64,000 nucleotides of DNA from CAYUHJ01 sp964444365 (GCA_964444365.1 CAYUHJ010000004.1:1-64000); one strand, 5' to 3'; positions 44,305-53,782 are shown, numbered from the stretch's first letter. Numbers and translations: made by a program. The notes: a model not told the origin generated them from the letters alone.

Positions 44305-45279
44305 TCAGTTGATGCCGGCGAGGGCCAGGCTGAGGTCCCACGCCTTCTGCTTGACCTGGGCACCGGTCCCGAATCAGATCGTGTTCAGCCGGTTCGTTCC
44401 GGTGCTGCCGCGGGTCGGGCGGGCGTGGTCGACGTACTCGGTGACGGCGTTGAGGGCGGCCCACGCCGTGCCCTTGATGCCGGGGGAGTCGTGGCCGATC
44501 CCCTCGTCGAAGAGCCGCAGCAGCGTCGACCGCGTCTCGACCGCCTTCGCGTTGTCGACCCCTTCCGGCGGGTCCGGGTACAGGGCGTCGAAGAAGGACA
44601 TCAGCTGGGCACCGGTCGGGTACGAGCCGGCGAGCCGGTTGATGACCGCCTCTGCGTCGTCGTAGAACTTCTGAGCGAGACCGAGGACTTGCTGGGCCTC
44701 GTTGATCTTGCTGGCGAGGTTGCCGTTGTGCCGGATGCTGACGCCCTGCCCCTGTCCGCGGGCGTGGGCGAGGGAGAGGGTGTTCTGGCACACCACTCGA
44801 ATGGGGGTGAAGAACGCCCGCAGTGCGGCCGACCCGTCGTGGGCGTTGGACAGGAGCAGGTACTTGTCGACGAGGTCGTCGGTGTCGCGGACGCGGATGT
44901 GGCCGGGCAGTTTCGCCAGCAGCCAGATCTTTTCCCCTTGTCCGAGTGCCCCGGCGGTGTGGTACCGGAGCCCGCCGTCCGCGACGACGGCGTCGAGGAA
45001 CCCGAACGCCTGTCGGTTCTGGACCGGGACGTAGCGTTCCCCGACGACGCCGAGCACGGTGCGGGAGTCGGCCCGGACGACGGCCCGCGATTTCGGAACG
45101 GGGAGCCCGTCGGTGGTGGTCATCGGGGCGAGGGCGACCTCGTAGTCGAGCCCGGCCGCGGTGATCGCCTGTTCGGCGGTGGCGGGTGCGTCGAGCGGGG
45201 TACCCAGTCGGTGCCAGGCGGGTTCGCCGTAGACGGCGATGGCGGGCTTTCCGTTCGTCGATGCGATGTTCGCGGCCAT
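44305..45279 (-). pseudogene. DUF932 protein with in-frame TGA at a Trp position
   Basis: ATG 45279 (GGAGG upstream) gives 301 aa to TGA 44374-44376, with the DUF932 pattern (EPAWHRLGTPLDAPATAEQA, VVGERYVPVQNRQAFGFLDA, FTPIRVVCQNTLSLA). After RLNTI the stop is followed in frame by FGTGAQVKQKAWDLSLALAG, ending at TGA 44305-44307. In DUF932 relatives this C-terminal part reads WFGxGAxxKQKAxDLAL, so the stop replaces Trp (TGG to TGA). The remaining 301 aa could still function, losing only the last ~22 residues. DUF932 proteins are phage/plasmid-encoded and of unknown biochemical role. Confidence 0.75.
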
Positions 45280-45427
45280 GCTGGGGGAGCCTCCGGTGTC
45301 GGGTTGGGGCACCTCGTGTACCCCCCTGAAAAGCGCCACTGGCTCCGGGTTCGGAACGCGTCTGGCGTTCACCGGTTCGTGTCCGTTGCTTCGGGCGACC
45401 GGTGCGTCGCGTCACGAGCGAGACCGT

Positions 45428-46036
45428 TCAAGCGGTCGCAGAGGTGAGGGTGTGCTGCGAATCACGCTTCACGTCGAACGCCTTGACGAAGACCGAGCCG
45501 CCGTTGGAGAGGGGCAGAGTGAACGGCGTCGTGAGGGCGGGTTGATTCCATAGTGCGAAGCTTGCCAAAAGGTCCGCCCACTCGGTCAGCACGTCACCCC
45601 GGCTCACGGCCACGACGATCAGCAGCGACGCGGAACGGACCCACCCGAGTCGTTTCAACTTGTCCGCGTCGGACTCGATCTTTCGCAGCCACTTCCCGCC
45701 GGTCCGGTTCCCGTCGTGCAGCAGGGCGATTTCGGCGAACACCCAGCAGTGGTGCTCTCCGTCGTTCGGCCCGCCGACCCGGAGGTCGCCGAAGCCTCGG
45801 TCCGTGTCGTCGCCGTCCGTCCCGACGTTTTCGCTGGCGTAGGTGGGCTTGGCCGTCACCTCGCAGAAGGGGTAGCTTTTCTGGTGCTGCTTGCAGGCCA
45901 GGAACGCCTCCCAGTTGAGCCACTCCTCGAACGAGGAGGCGGTCTCCGCCATGACCTGGATGTCGACCGCCCTGGCCTTGAGGCGTTCGCAGACGATGCG
46001 GTACACGTCGGTTGCGAATTTGTGGGATTCCGTCAT
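45428..46036 (-). CDS. Hypothetical protein paired with EEP nuclease-like gene
   Basis: 202 aa, ATG with GAGG upstream. Conserved-looking core: SFEEWLNWEAFLACKQHQKS, then GFGDLRVGG and CWVFAEIALLHDGNRTGGKW. The D-x(n)-E-x-A pattern resembles a degenerate PD-(D/E)XK core lacking the Lys. It lies 18 bases after the EEP gene on the same strand, suggesting an operon. Function unknown. Confidence 0.55.
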   Translation of the reverse strand: MTESHKFATDVYRIVCERLKARAVDIQVMAETASSFEEWLNWEAFLACKQHQKSYPFCEVTAKPTYASENVGTDGDDTDRGFGDLRVGGPNDGEHHCWVFAEIALLHDGNRTGGKWLRKIESDADKLKRLGWVRSASLLIVVAVSRGDVLTEWADLLASFALWNQPALTTPFTLPLSNGGSVFVKAFDVKRDSQHTLTSATA

Positions 46037-46054
46037 CGCGTCCTCGGGTGCGAA

Positions 46055-46792
46055 CTATTCCGAGCGAAACTGGGCGAGGACGGGGTTGTGGTCGCTGAGG
46101 ACGTTCCACTCCTCGCCGGCCAAGACCACGCACGATTCGAGTCGGCCCTGCCACGACCGCGGCACGAAGAGCCCGTCGCAGTGGTACGGGGTCGTCCGGT
46201 CGCGGCTCCACCGGAGCGTCTGGTGGAGGGGCTGGTCCGGGTTCGCCGCCTGCCAGCAGTTGAGCAGCCCGAACTCGTCCCGGAGCCTCGCCTGGATCGC
46301 CAGATCCGCCTTGCTCACGGGCCTCTCGGACCCCTCCCAACGGCTGACCGTCAGGTTGAAGTCCCCGCCGATGACGAGGTCGCCGCCGACCGCGATCGTC
46401 TGGATTTCGTCCAGCAAGCGGTTGACCTGTTTTGCGTAGCGTTCCCCCTTCGAGGGGGCGTGGACGCTGAAGGCCAGGACGGGAGGCGTGCCGGCCGGTT
46501 GCCAGGACGCACCCGTGATTTCCGCCCCGACGACCCAGCCCGTGAAGCCGGGGACGGCCAGTGGCTGGAGCGACCCCGAGCGGGAGAACACGGCACTCCC
46601 CCAGCCGTTCCTCTCGGCCATCTCCCAGACGGACCGGCCTCGGGCGTCGGGATAAAGTCGCGGCGGGAGGTGCTCGTCGTGTGGGTACGACTCCTGGGCG
46701 AGCAGCAGGTCGACCGCGTGGTCGTCGATCATCCGCGACCAGTGGACCCGTTTCGGGCCGCCCTTCAGGAGGTTGTAGGTCGCGATACGCAT
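46055..46792 (-). CDS. Endonuclease/exonuclease/phosphatase-family protein
   Basis: 245 aa. Motifs of the EEP superfamily: MRIATYNLL at the start, LLLAQES, VHAPSK, LVIGGDFNLT, YHCDGLFV and the terminal LSDHNPVLAQF, providing the Asn/Glu/Asp/His metal and catalytic residues. It could be a DNase, a phosphodiesterase or a phosphatase. There is no signal peptide, so it is cytoplasmic. Adjacent to an unknown 202-aa gene; both may be accessory nuclease functions of the element. Confidence 0.85.
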   Translation of the reverse strand: MRIATYNLLKGGPKRVHWSRMIDDHAVDLLLAQESYPHDEHLPPRLYPDARGRSVWEMAERNGWGSAVFSRSGSLQPLAVPGFTGWVVGAEITGASWQPAGTPPVLAFSVHAPSKGERYAKQVNRLLDEIQTIAVGGDLVIGGDFNLTVSRWEGSERPVSKADLAIQARLRDEFGLLNCWQAANPDQPLHQTLRWSRDRTTPYHCDGLFVPRSWQGRLESCVVLAGEEWNVLSDHNPVLAQFRSE

Positions 46793-46880
46793 GGGTTCTC
46801 ATTCGCTGGGCGGACTTCCAGGGCCTCGATTCCGCCCTCGAACTGTCTCGCCATGTTTTTGGCTGTCGTGTTCATGTTTT

Positions 46881-47213
46881 CTATTTCGCCGGGAATGAGC
46901 CGTTACAGAGAGACAGCACGGTCCCGACGATGGCGGTGTGCATCACGACGACAAGCCAGAACACGATCAGAAATGATCGCTTCCGGGTCTTGTGCCGGAA
47001 ATGTCGTTGAGCGAGCCATGCACCGGGCCAGCCGCCGAGGAACGCGATCAGGTGCAACGTTCGCTCCCGGATTCGTCGTCCACCGTTCGCGGCCTGGTTC
47101 TTGTCCGCACCGTAGGCGACGAAGCTCACGACGCTCAACAGGGCGACCGTTCCGAGGTAGAGGAAGACGGGGAGGATGCGAGTTCTCCAGTTCAGAAATG
47201 GCAGTCGTCTCAC
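46881..47213 (-). CDS. DUF1294 membrane protein
   Basis: 110 aa, GTG start. Transmembrane segments near VFLYLGTVALLSVVSFVAYG and FLIVFWLVVVMHTAIVGTVL, with the DUF1294 signature YGADKNQAANGGRRIRERTL followed by HLIAFLGGWPGAWLAQR. Function of the family is unknown; in longer homologues it is fused to a cold-shock domain, absent here. Probably part of the chromosomal background. Confidence 0.85.
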   Translation of the reverse strand: MRRLPFLNWRTRILPVFLYLGTVALLSVVSFVAYGADKNQAANGGRRIRERTLHLIAFLGGWPGAWLAQRHFRHKTRKRSFLIVFWLVVVMHTAIVGTVLSLCNGSFPAK

Positions 47214-47234
47214 ACGACGAGCAAGGTTGGGTCC

Positions 47235-47795
47235 TCACGCCCTGTCTCCGTAGCGGACGCCCAGCCACACCGTCGGCTCGTCCGGTGCGGTCCAGTCGAC
47301 GCGGTGCTTCTGGAACGCCGGGATGTTCACGAAGTCGCCGGGCTTCATGACGATGACGCGGTCCTCGAACTGCAGTCGGGCCGCCCCCTTCAGGACGATG
47401 ACCCACTCGTGATCGGGCTGGTCGTACCAGAAGCCCTCCGGCGAGCGGTGGCCGTGCGAGACGATTCGCTCGATCCGGAGGTCGCCGGCCTGGATCAGGA
47501 TCTCGACGAGTTCCTTGGGGAGGTGCTGGGGGAGGTCGGCGAAGATGTTATGGACCGTCTCGCCGATGGGTTGGCTGGTCGGACCCTGGGCCTGGAAGCG
47601 AGGCACCGGTTTGCCGTCCACGGTGACGGTCTCGAAGAACATCCCCTTCGGCCGGACCCAGAGCCCGCGGTCGCCGTACTCGGCCCGGTACACGACGTGT
47701 TCTTCGAGCGTCTCGCTGTGGCGGGCCGTGCCGAGGGCGGTGTACTCGTTGCCCTTGAAGTGCCGGTAGCGGCCGGGCGGGATCGGGTTGTCCAT
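47235..47795 (-). CDS. DUF1653 - cupin fusion protein
   Basis: 186 aa from ATG 47795. Residues ~5-60 are DUF1653 (GRYRHFKGNEYTALGTARHS, then YRAEYGDRGLWVRPKGMFFE). Residues ~85-186 are a cupin related to small mannose-6-phosphate-isomerase-like proteins (VSHGHRSPEGFWYDQPDHEW, VLKGAARLQFEDRVIVMKPG, IPAFQKHRVDWT), with His residues for metal binding. The fusion is unusual but in frame. Substrate unknown. Confidence 0.85.
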   Translation of the reverse strand: MDNPIPPGRYRHFKGNEYTALGTARHSETLEEHVVYRAEYGDRGLWVRPKGMFFETVTVDGKPVPRFQAQGPTSQPIGETVHNIFADLPQHLPKELVEILIQAGDLRIERIVSHGHRSPEGFWYDQPDHEWVIVLKGAARLQFEDRVIVMKPGDFVNIPAFQKHRVDWTAPDEPTVWLGVRYGDRA

Positions 47796-47994
47796 TCGGT
47801 CCCCTTGTTGGCAGACGGCCGTGGAAGTCTTCGATCGGCCTAACCGCTGATCGGCACCTCGTGCCGGGCGGTCGGCCTCCGGCAACCAACGGTAGAGGCA
47901 GTGCCTGTTATCCATCTTCGTCCGCGACCGGGCCGGGGTCCACGTTTCATTTCAACGACGGGCCGTTCCTGGCGTGGACAGTCGTCGCGGACGG

Positions 47995-48228
47995 TCACCC
48001 ACCGCCCGGCACGGGTGGCCCGTCGGTCGCCGGGGCGAGCGGCTCGGCGTGTTCGAGGAGTATGGCCAGGTAGTCCTGGAGGGGCAGGCCGCTCCGGATC
48101 GCGTTGATGTGCAGCCGCTCCCAGATCGGGGTCGGCAACTTCCCGAGGTACAGAGGGCGGGTCGTCCGGGGTGGGGGTGGCACCGGAACGCCGGAACGGG
48201 CTGAAGGTGCGGTGTGATTGGTCTGCAT
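47995..48228 (-). CDS. Small RHH-like protein, paralogue of 41880 gene
   Basis: 77 aa from ATG 48228 (MQTNHTAPSARSGVPVPPPP). The second half LYLGKLPTPIWERLHINAIR and SGLPLQDYLAILLEHAEPL parallels the 41880 protein in length, Pro-x-x-Ile and the terminal helix. Likely a small DNA-binding or partner protein of the element. The longer frame to 49365 overlaps other genes and is a shadow. Confidence 0.5.
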   Translation of the reverse strand: MQTNHTAPSARSGVPVPPPPRTTRPLYLGKLPTPIWERLHINAIRSGLPLQDYLAILLEHAEPLAPATDGPPVPGGG

Positions 48229-48638
48229 GTGGCGAGCCGTGTCTCGGACTTCCCGGTTGAACGCGTAAGCGATTCTCCTACCAGGTGAAATCGTTTGACT
48301 GACCGCCGGGCGGGGGTTGCAACTCCGAAGGCCCGCCACCCGCTGGCATCCGCCGCCGTCTCGCGACGCGTGCCCCCCTCCGGAAGCGGTCCGATTCTTG
48401 CGGTCCCGTTGTCCGGGTGTCGATCGGGTCTGGCGGTGGCAGCGTCTGTTGCGTCCGCTCCCCAGGAAGGACACCGACGGTGAGTGTCTCCGGCCCGTTG
48501 TTTGCCGCCCCCGCACCCCGCGTGGCGGTCGAGGCACCCGCCGTCCTCCGGGCGAAGCGCGACACCTCCGAGTCGGGCCGGCCGTTCGCACGGACGGCCG
48601 AACCTCGAGGCCCACCCGACGGACGCGAGTCAGTCGGG
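48229..48638. other. Intergenic region
   Basis: About 410 bases between the RHH-like gene and the end of the 48639 gene. No convincing frame and no repeats seen. Confidence 0.4.
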
Positions 48639-49952
48639 CTACCGGCCGAGGCGGACGTACGCCTTGGTCGAGTGCGCCGGGGTGACCGCACCGCGGGGGC
48701 TGAGGATCAGTGCTCTCATCGTGGGGCGGTACGAGACGTCCATCGAAGTGGCGTGCCGCTTGCACAGCTTCAATGCGGCCGACAGGTCGGTTGCCCTCAC
48801 GGTGTACGCCGTTGACTGGTACTGCGTCTTCAAGCCGCTCGACGGATGCGAGAGCGCAACCGTCGCTACGGTCCGATCGAACCGGTTGTCTTCCGCGAAC
48901 ATCAGGGCGGCGCTGGGTTGGCCCGGGTCGAACTCCAGTCTGACGGACACGTCGCGGCACCCGCCGGACGAGACGAGTCGCACGATGGTTTCGACTGGGT
49001 CGATCTCCGCGACTCCGGCGAGTGCGCAGGGCGCGGCCTCCCGTGGGGCCACGAAGGTCGTGGCGTGGTCGATCTCGGTGTCGCCCGCGACCCGGATGGA
49101 GTGCATCCCGTTGCCTGTGCTGAATGTCAGTTGGACACGATCGTGCTCGTCGAACTCTTTGGACGCATGGATATGTAGCATCCCACCTCCGAATCGCTCG
49201 GCGAGCAGGTGGTACCACTTGCTCAGCGCGATGGCCCCTGTCATCGGCAAAGCCATGGTGAAGGGCAAGGGGGAGCAGGCGGCCGTCGCGATGAGCATGC
49301 GGGGCAGCGTCCGAACGACGACGCCCTGCGTCCCGCACCAGCAAACGTTCTTGCCGGGAGCCCACGACCGTGGCTGGCCGAGTGCGATCAGGGAGCGGAG
49401 CGCCGGCCAGAAGTCGAGAGGGATGTTGTGGCTGTTCACGCCTGGCTTGGGGAGCGGAACGTACGGGATGACGCCCGTACGGTGGGCGGAGTTCTTGACG
49501 AGCGGGGCGGAGAAGTACCGCCCCCCTTCTCTGGTCACCACCTGGAAAAACAGTTGGTTGCGTGCCTGCCCATGAAACGTGCTGACGCCTCGCCAGACGT
49601 CAACGAAGACTCGCTCGTGGTGACGGCGCGCTTCCTCGGCGGCGGCCGAGTTGGGCGAGATCACGAACGTCTCGTTGCCAGCCGGTACCGTCCAGCCGGG
49701 CGAGAACACGAACGACTCGTTGACAGCGTTGACAGTCAGCACCTCCCTTCGACAGAGTCGCTCGAGGAACTTGAGATTCGTCAACGCGCGACCGATCTGG
49801 ACGCAGCGACCGATGTCCGCGACGTGAGCCCACCCCGTGTCGGAGCTCCAAAATTTGTCCGAGTATGGCTTGGCTGGATTCGTCTGACGGATTTCCACCC
49901 AGGGTATCGTCGAGGACGTTGACACCCAGGGGCTCGTCGCGATCACCCTCAA
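48639..49952 (-). CDS. Hypothetical protein, possibly sliding-clamp-like
   Basis: 437 aa (TTG start; GTG 49946 is an alternative). No family is certain. Its C-terminal ~100 residues (YQSTAYTVRATDLSAALKLC, then PTMRALILSPRG and KAYVRLGR) loosely resemble the last domain of DNA sliding clamps, and the total length would fit three clamp domains. The neighbouring DnaX-like ATPase makes a clamp attractive, but the match is weak. It is the last large gene of the minus-strand operon from 53782. Structure prediction would settle it. Confidence 0.5.
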   Translation of the reverse strand: MRVIATSPWVSTSSTIPWVEIRQTNPAKPYSDKFWSSDTGWAHVADIGRCVQIGRALTNLKFLERLCRREVLTVNAVNESFVFSPGWTVPAGNETFVISPNSAAAEEARRHHERVFVDVWRGVSTFHGQARNQLFFQVVTREGGRYFSAPLVKNSAHRTGVIPYVPLPKPGVNSHNIPLDFWPALRSLIALGQPRSWAPGKNVCWCGTQGVVVRTLPRMLIATAACSPLPFTMALPMTGAIALSKWYHLLAERFGGGMLHIHASKEFDEHDRVQLTFSTGNGMHSIRVAGDTEIDHATTFVAPREAAPCALAGVAEIDPVETIVRLVSSGGCRDVSVRLEFDPGQPSAALMFAEDNRFDRTVATVALSHPSSGLKTQYQSTAYTVRATDLSAALKLCKRHATSMDVSYRPTMRALILSPRGAVTPAHSTKAYVRLGR

Positions 49953-49976
49953 GTGCCTCTCTTGCGCGTGCCCGTC

Positions 49977-50129
49977 CTATCGGTCGTGCATGAATAAGAC
50001 TTTATTGCGGGCGGATCGCGAACCGACGGGTCCTTTCGATAGGGTCAGTGCCGCGATCGCGATCATCAGTTTGAAGTCCGGAATCCGAACCAGCGTCCCC
50101 CGGACAAGGGGGTTGACCTCGGCAGGCAT
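49977..50129 (-). CDS. 50-aa hypothetical protein
   Basis: ATG 50129, MPAEVNPLVRGTLVRIPDFK followed by LMIAIAALTLSKGPVGSRSA and a short basic end. It lies between the AAA+ gene and the clamp-like gene, in the same direction. Possibly a small basic DNA-binding protein. Weak ribosome site (GGAGACACC). Confidence 0.4.
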   Translation of the reverse strand: MPAEVNPLVRGTLVRIPDFKLMIAIAALTLSKGPVGSRSARNKVLFMHDR

Positions 50130-50224
50130 CGGTGTCTCCTGAAGTGGTTGAGTTTCGGGTGGGTACGAATTCGTTCGGGTCAGTTTCGGGTCAGAGTCGG
50201 CGTTCGCCGCCTCGAGCGCGGGCC

Positions 50225-50944
50225 TTACTCGAGTCCCAGTTCGTCCAGGTCTTCTTGCAGTCGTTGGAAGCATTTGCGGAACGAGCAGGATTCCTCGTGG
50301 GCCAACCGCGTTAAGGCCTCCCGGTTCGTCTCCAGTCCCGCCGCGGTCGCCCGTCGCAACAGGCACTCGCCCATCTCGTGGGCCGGAACGGGCGAGAAGT
50401 GGAACTGGCGGAGTCGGTCCCACAGCGGCGCCGGGACCACGGACGGCCGGCGGGGGTCCGGGACGTCCGTCTGGACGATGATGATGACGACCCCATCCTC
50501 GAGCTCGCCCGCAAACTTGTGGACTCGGTCGCGGACGTCCGGGTGCACCTTCTGGAACTCGTCGACGATCACGATCGCCGGGTAGATTCCCTTGTGGATC
50601 TCCCGGACTGCGGCTTGGAAATCCCTCGCGAAGTCCGGACTCGAGCCGTCGAGCTCGAACTGAAGGTACTCGGCCGCGTTCCCGTTGAAGGCGACGCCGT
50701 CCCAGTTGCACGGGGCACACTCGCCGCACCCCTTGGACGCTCCACGCGTCCACTTCAGGCACTGGAAGCCCTGGCGAACCAGCCTGGCCGCGTCCGTTTT
50801 TCCGGTCCCGACCGGGCCGTAGAAGATCGCTTTGAAGGGACGAAGGGTCCCGATGCCGCGCTTGACGCGTTTCCGAAGTTCGTCGTTGGCCTGGCCCGCC
50901 AGTTCGTCGATCGACGACGGATGCACCTGGAGTCTCATTAACAT
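50225..50944 (-). CDS. AAA+ ATPase resembling clamp-loader DnaX
   Basis: 239 aa. Walker A in FYGPVGTGKTDAARLV, a zinc module GCGECAPCNW with three closely spaced Cys (C-x2-C-x2-C) as in the gamma/tau subunit, Walker B IVIVDEFQKVHPDVRDRV, and a sensor-like PLWDRLRQFHF segment. Length covers only the two AAA+ domains, so no collar or tau extension. It would load a clamp or move DNA as a small ATPase. Neighbours suggest a dedicated replication or repair module; the Zn module is the strongest evidence for the DnaX link. Confidence 0.75.
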   Translation of the reverse strand: MLMRLQVHPSSIDELAGQANDELRKRVKRGIGTLRPFKAIFYGPVGTGKTDAARLVRQGFQCLKWTRGASKGCGECAPCNWDGVAFNGNAAEYLQFELDGSSPDFARDFQAAVREIHKGIYPAIVIVDEFQKVHPDVRDRVHKFAGELEDGVVIIIVQTDVPDPRRPSVVPAPLWDRLRQFHFSPVPAHEMGECLLRRATAAGLETNREALTRLAHEESCSFRKCFQRLQEDLDELGLE

Positions 50945-51057
50945 GGTTGGCCCTCACAGGGAATTCTGGGTTGAAATTGACGCAAGACGTTTGCCGCTGA
51001 CGCTTTCTGCCTGCCCTCGGTCCCGGGCAGGCCGGGGGCAAGCCGAGTAAACTGCCG

Positions 51058-52296
51058 CTACTCTGCGGCACCTTGCTCGGGGCAATTCTCGGGGGACTGC
51101 CCCTCTTCCAGCCCTCCCACCGAGGGTTCGGTTGACTGTGCGGGCGGGCTCGCGTCGTCGTCCCGCAACTCGGCGAGTTGGTCGAACAAGCAGGCAGAGT
51201 GCGGGAGGTCGTCGGGAAAGACGTACGTCTGGGCACCGTGGGCCAGCTTCGGTCCTTTCTCGATGAGCTCGTCCCTGAGGAGGGCCGCAAGGTGCGAGCG
51301 AATCATCTTCGGTGAGATTTCCCGAAGGTAGGACTTGAGCACGGCGGGGTCCGCAGCCCAGACCTTGCCAGGGGGGACGCGGCCGCCGAGTTCCTGGAAC
51401 TTCGTCGGTGCGTTCGGGCCCGCGTGCAACGCGCACCAGGTTTGAAGCACGCTGTCCGACTCGGGGCTACGCGGGTTTCCCAACTTCTCCAGCAGCTTGA
51501 CCGTGACAGACTTGGCATGGCGTCCCGAGTTGAAATACTTGAGACGCAAGAACAGTGCGGCCGCGTCGGGTTTGACGTCGACCTCGGTGGAGTCGGCGTT
51601 GATGGTTTGAAGCGATGTGCGGACCGCCGCGTAGTCCCGTGCGGACGCCTCGACGGTGTCTTCCGGCTTCAGTCCGTCGCGGAGGCGGTACACGGCGGCA
51701 CCGCGAACCAGGGCCTCGGCGGCCTCCCTCGACCGTCGGGCACGGCCGACCGCACCGCGTTCGGCTGCAGATTGCTCGAATCGGTCGAGGGCATTCGTGA
51801 CGGCGACCGGCAGGGCGCACGTCACCGGGGGCGGACAGACCTGTGGCTGCTGCTTGAGTGAACGGAGCACCCACTCGAAGCCTTCATCGCCCCCGACGGC
51901 ACCGGCGTTGACGGAAACGGCATGGCCGGGCAAGGACTCACAGTCGAACTGCTCGACGCACAGGATCAACGGCCTTGTGCGGTTACCGTGGTCACCCAGG
52001 AGTGCCAGCTGGACCGCCAGCTCCGCCGACTCTTTCGCCGCAAGGCAAAGGATGACGCGAAGGGAGTCGATCTTGTCTCTGACGAGGTCGACGCGGGTGC
52101 CCTTCGGGAGTCGATCGATCTTGTCCGGCGGCACCAGTGCGGCCAGGCTGTTGCACAAGTCCAGCACGTTCCGCCGCGTGAATCCGTCCAGCACGACGCA
52201 GACCGACCGGCCGATTGCGGTGGCAGCGAGCGCGAAGAGCAGCAGGTTCTGGAACGCGACGGCGGCGTTCAGCCAAGGCGGAACGGGTCTGGGCAC
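51058..52296 (-). CDS. Hypothetical protein of replication-like operon
   Basis: 412 aa from GTG 52296, four bases after the upstream stop (CAGGAGTGACCCC precedes). The N-terminal part (LLLFALAATAIGRSVCVVLD, then NVLDLCNSLAALVPPDKIDR) may be an alpha/beta domain; the C-terminal part contains a probable winged helix (SYLREISPKMIRSHLAALLR, DELIEKGPKLAHG). Possible role as origin-binding or accessory protein. No catalytic motif recognised. The tail is acidic and low complexity. Confidence 0.6.
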   Translation of the reverse strand: MPRPVPPWLNAAVAFQNLLLFALAATAIGRSVCVVLDGFTRRNVLDLCNSLAALVPPDKIDRLPKGTRVDLVRDKIDSLRVILCLAAKESAELAVQLALLGDHGNRTRPLILCVEQFDCESLPGHAVSVNAGAVGGDEGFEWVLRSLKQQPQVCPPPVTCALPVAVTNALDRFEQSAAERGAVGRARRSREAAEALVRGAAVYRLRDGLKPEDTVEASARDYAAVRTSLQTINADSTEVDVKPDAAALFLRLKYFNSGRHAKSVTVKLLEKLGNPRSPESDSVLQTWCALHAGPNAPTKFQELGGRVPPGKVWAADPAVLKSYLREISPKMIRSHLAALLRDELIEKGPKLAHGAQTYVFPDDLPHSACLFDQLAELRDDDASPPAQSTEPSVGGLEEGQSPENCPEQGAAE

Positions 52297-52300
52297 GGGG

Positions 52301-53782
52301 TCACTCCTGAATCGGGGGCTGGGGGCGGGTCGCGAGGGGGACGAACTGGAACCACCTGGACTCGTCGCTTTTCCCGGCGTGGGACTCCAACACGAAGCCG
52401 TCGCGTGCGGCAAACGTTTCGCCGCGGTGGGCAATGAGGCGAGCCTCGACGTCTCGAACGCGCTCCGCCCTCGAACGCGCCGAGGTGAGCCCCTCGATCA
52501 CGCCGAGTTTGACGGCGAGCGACGCCCAGTACGCGGAGTTCTCCCACTGACCGGGGGTGGCCGCGGCCAGCGTGGCCAGCGCCTTCCGGACGGGGTCGCT
52601 CAGCGTGAGTCGCGCCCGGTAGTTCCCGAGGAAGTGCTTGAACCCGGCAACCTTGAGAATGCCGCCGACGGTCTGCGCCCACATGCTGAAGGGGTGACGA
52701 GCTTCCTCATCGAGCGGTCGGCCGGCCTCGACCCAATTCACAATCATTCCCCGGAGTTCGGCCGCGATTCGTTCCTTGTTCGCCGGGAGAAACTCGGTGC
52801 GCGGGTTCCCGATGGCCGGCCTTCGGTCCGCCACGTTGCCCGGTGCGTCAAGGTGGATGGGCAAGCGACGGTTTGCCAGGTCCGTCGAAAACCGGTCCTC
52901 GTTCGACGTCACCGCGAACGCCCCGTATGGGAAGGTCCGTGTCGCTCCCGATCCGTAGCTGTAGAACCGAGGTTCGGGGTCGGTGAGCGTCCGCTCGAGA
53001 AACGCCGAGGCGATCGACGAGGTGCCTGCGGAGAGTCTGACGTTCTCGAGCTTGATCAGCGAAGCGTCTGGGCAGTCGCGGAGCGCCCGGACGATCTCGT
53101 CTTGGGTCGACCAGTCGGCACCCTTGAAGCCCACCGAAATGACGACGCGCTCGTTCGCGATGAAATCGGCGACGGTGTCCTTGCCCAGGTGAGACTTCGT
53201 CCCGGTGATGCCGAAGAAGGGGCATCGGCCCGGAAAGCACGCGCTCAGGGGCAGCGTCAATGCCGCGGCGAGTGCGTTCGTCTGGTCGGCCTCCGTGGCG
53301 AACGGCATCGCTTCGAGAAACTGGCGGATCTTCAGGGCTTCGTGCTCGATTCGAGCGGGCTCGCTCCGCGTGTAGAACATCCGGTGGTTCTCCCCGCCGT
53401 CGTTCCACCCCGGCCGGGTGAGCGTGAAGTCGGGCAGGAATCGTGGGCAGGAATCGACGGCATCGACGACCTTGAAGCGGTGGAGGAATTCTTCCGACTT
53501 CAGAACGACCCCCAGCACCGCGTTCGGGAGGAATCGATCCTGAAGCTTCTGCCCTTTGATGAGCCTGATGTCGATGAGGTCAGCGAGTACTACCGCCAAT
53601 TGCTGAGCGGTCTCGACCGCCCGCATCCCCGAACCCGGCGTGAACAGCCAGACCCCGCCGTCTCGACGGCGAAAGACGCGGCCCGTCCGGCCCAGGGCGT
53701 CGGCAAGTGTGCCGATGTTCTGACGAGTTGAAGCCTCCTTCACCCAGTTGACTTCTTCGTGCGGGGCGGTGATAGTCGACAT
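52301..53782 (-). CDS. Primase/helicase-like ATPase
   Basis: 493 aa from ATG 53782 (AAGGAG upstream). It contains FFGITGTKSHLGKDTVADFI, a P-loop-like stretch with GKD rather than GK(S/T), and LTRPGWNDGGENHRMFY, similar to the GYD segment of plasmid primase-helicases and DUF927-like ATPases. Further on, YSYGSGATRTFPYGAFAVTS and NRRLPIHLDAPGNVADRR look like sensor and arginine-finger segments of the same family. It is the first gene of the operon. The altered P-loop means ATP hydrolysis is uncertain. Confidence 0.6.
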   Translation of the reverse strand: MSTITAPHEEVNWVKEASTRQNIGTLADALGRTGRVFRRRDGGVWLFTPGSGMRAVETAQQLAVVLADLIDIRLIKGQKLQDRFLPNAVLGVVLKSEEFLHRFKVVDAVDSCPRFLPDFTLTRPGWNDGGENHRMFYTRSEPARIEHEALKIRQFLEAMPFATEADQTNALAAALTLPLSACFPGRCPFFGITGTKSHLGKDTVADFIANERVVISVGFKGADWSTQDEIVRALRDCPDASLIKLENVRLSAGTSSIASAFLERTLTDPEPRFYSYGSGATRTFPYGAFAVTSNEDRFSTDLANRRLPIHLDAPGNVADRRPAIGNPRTEFLPANKERIAAELRGMIVNWVEAGRPLDEEARHPFSMWAQTVGGILKVAGFKHFLGNYRARLTLSDPVRKALATLAAATPGQWENSAYWASLAVKLGVIEGLTSARSRAERVRDVEARLIAHRGETFAARDGFVLESHAGKSDESRWFQFVPLATRPQPPIQE

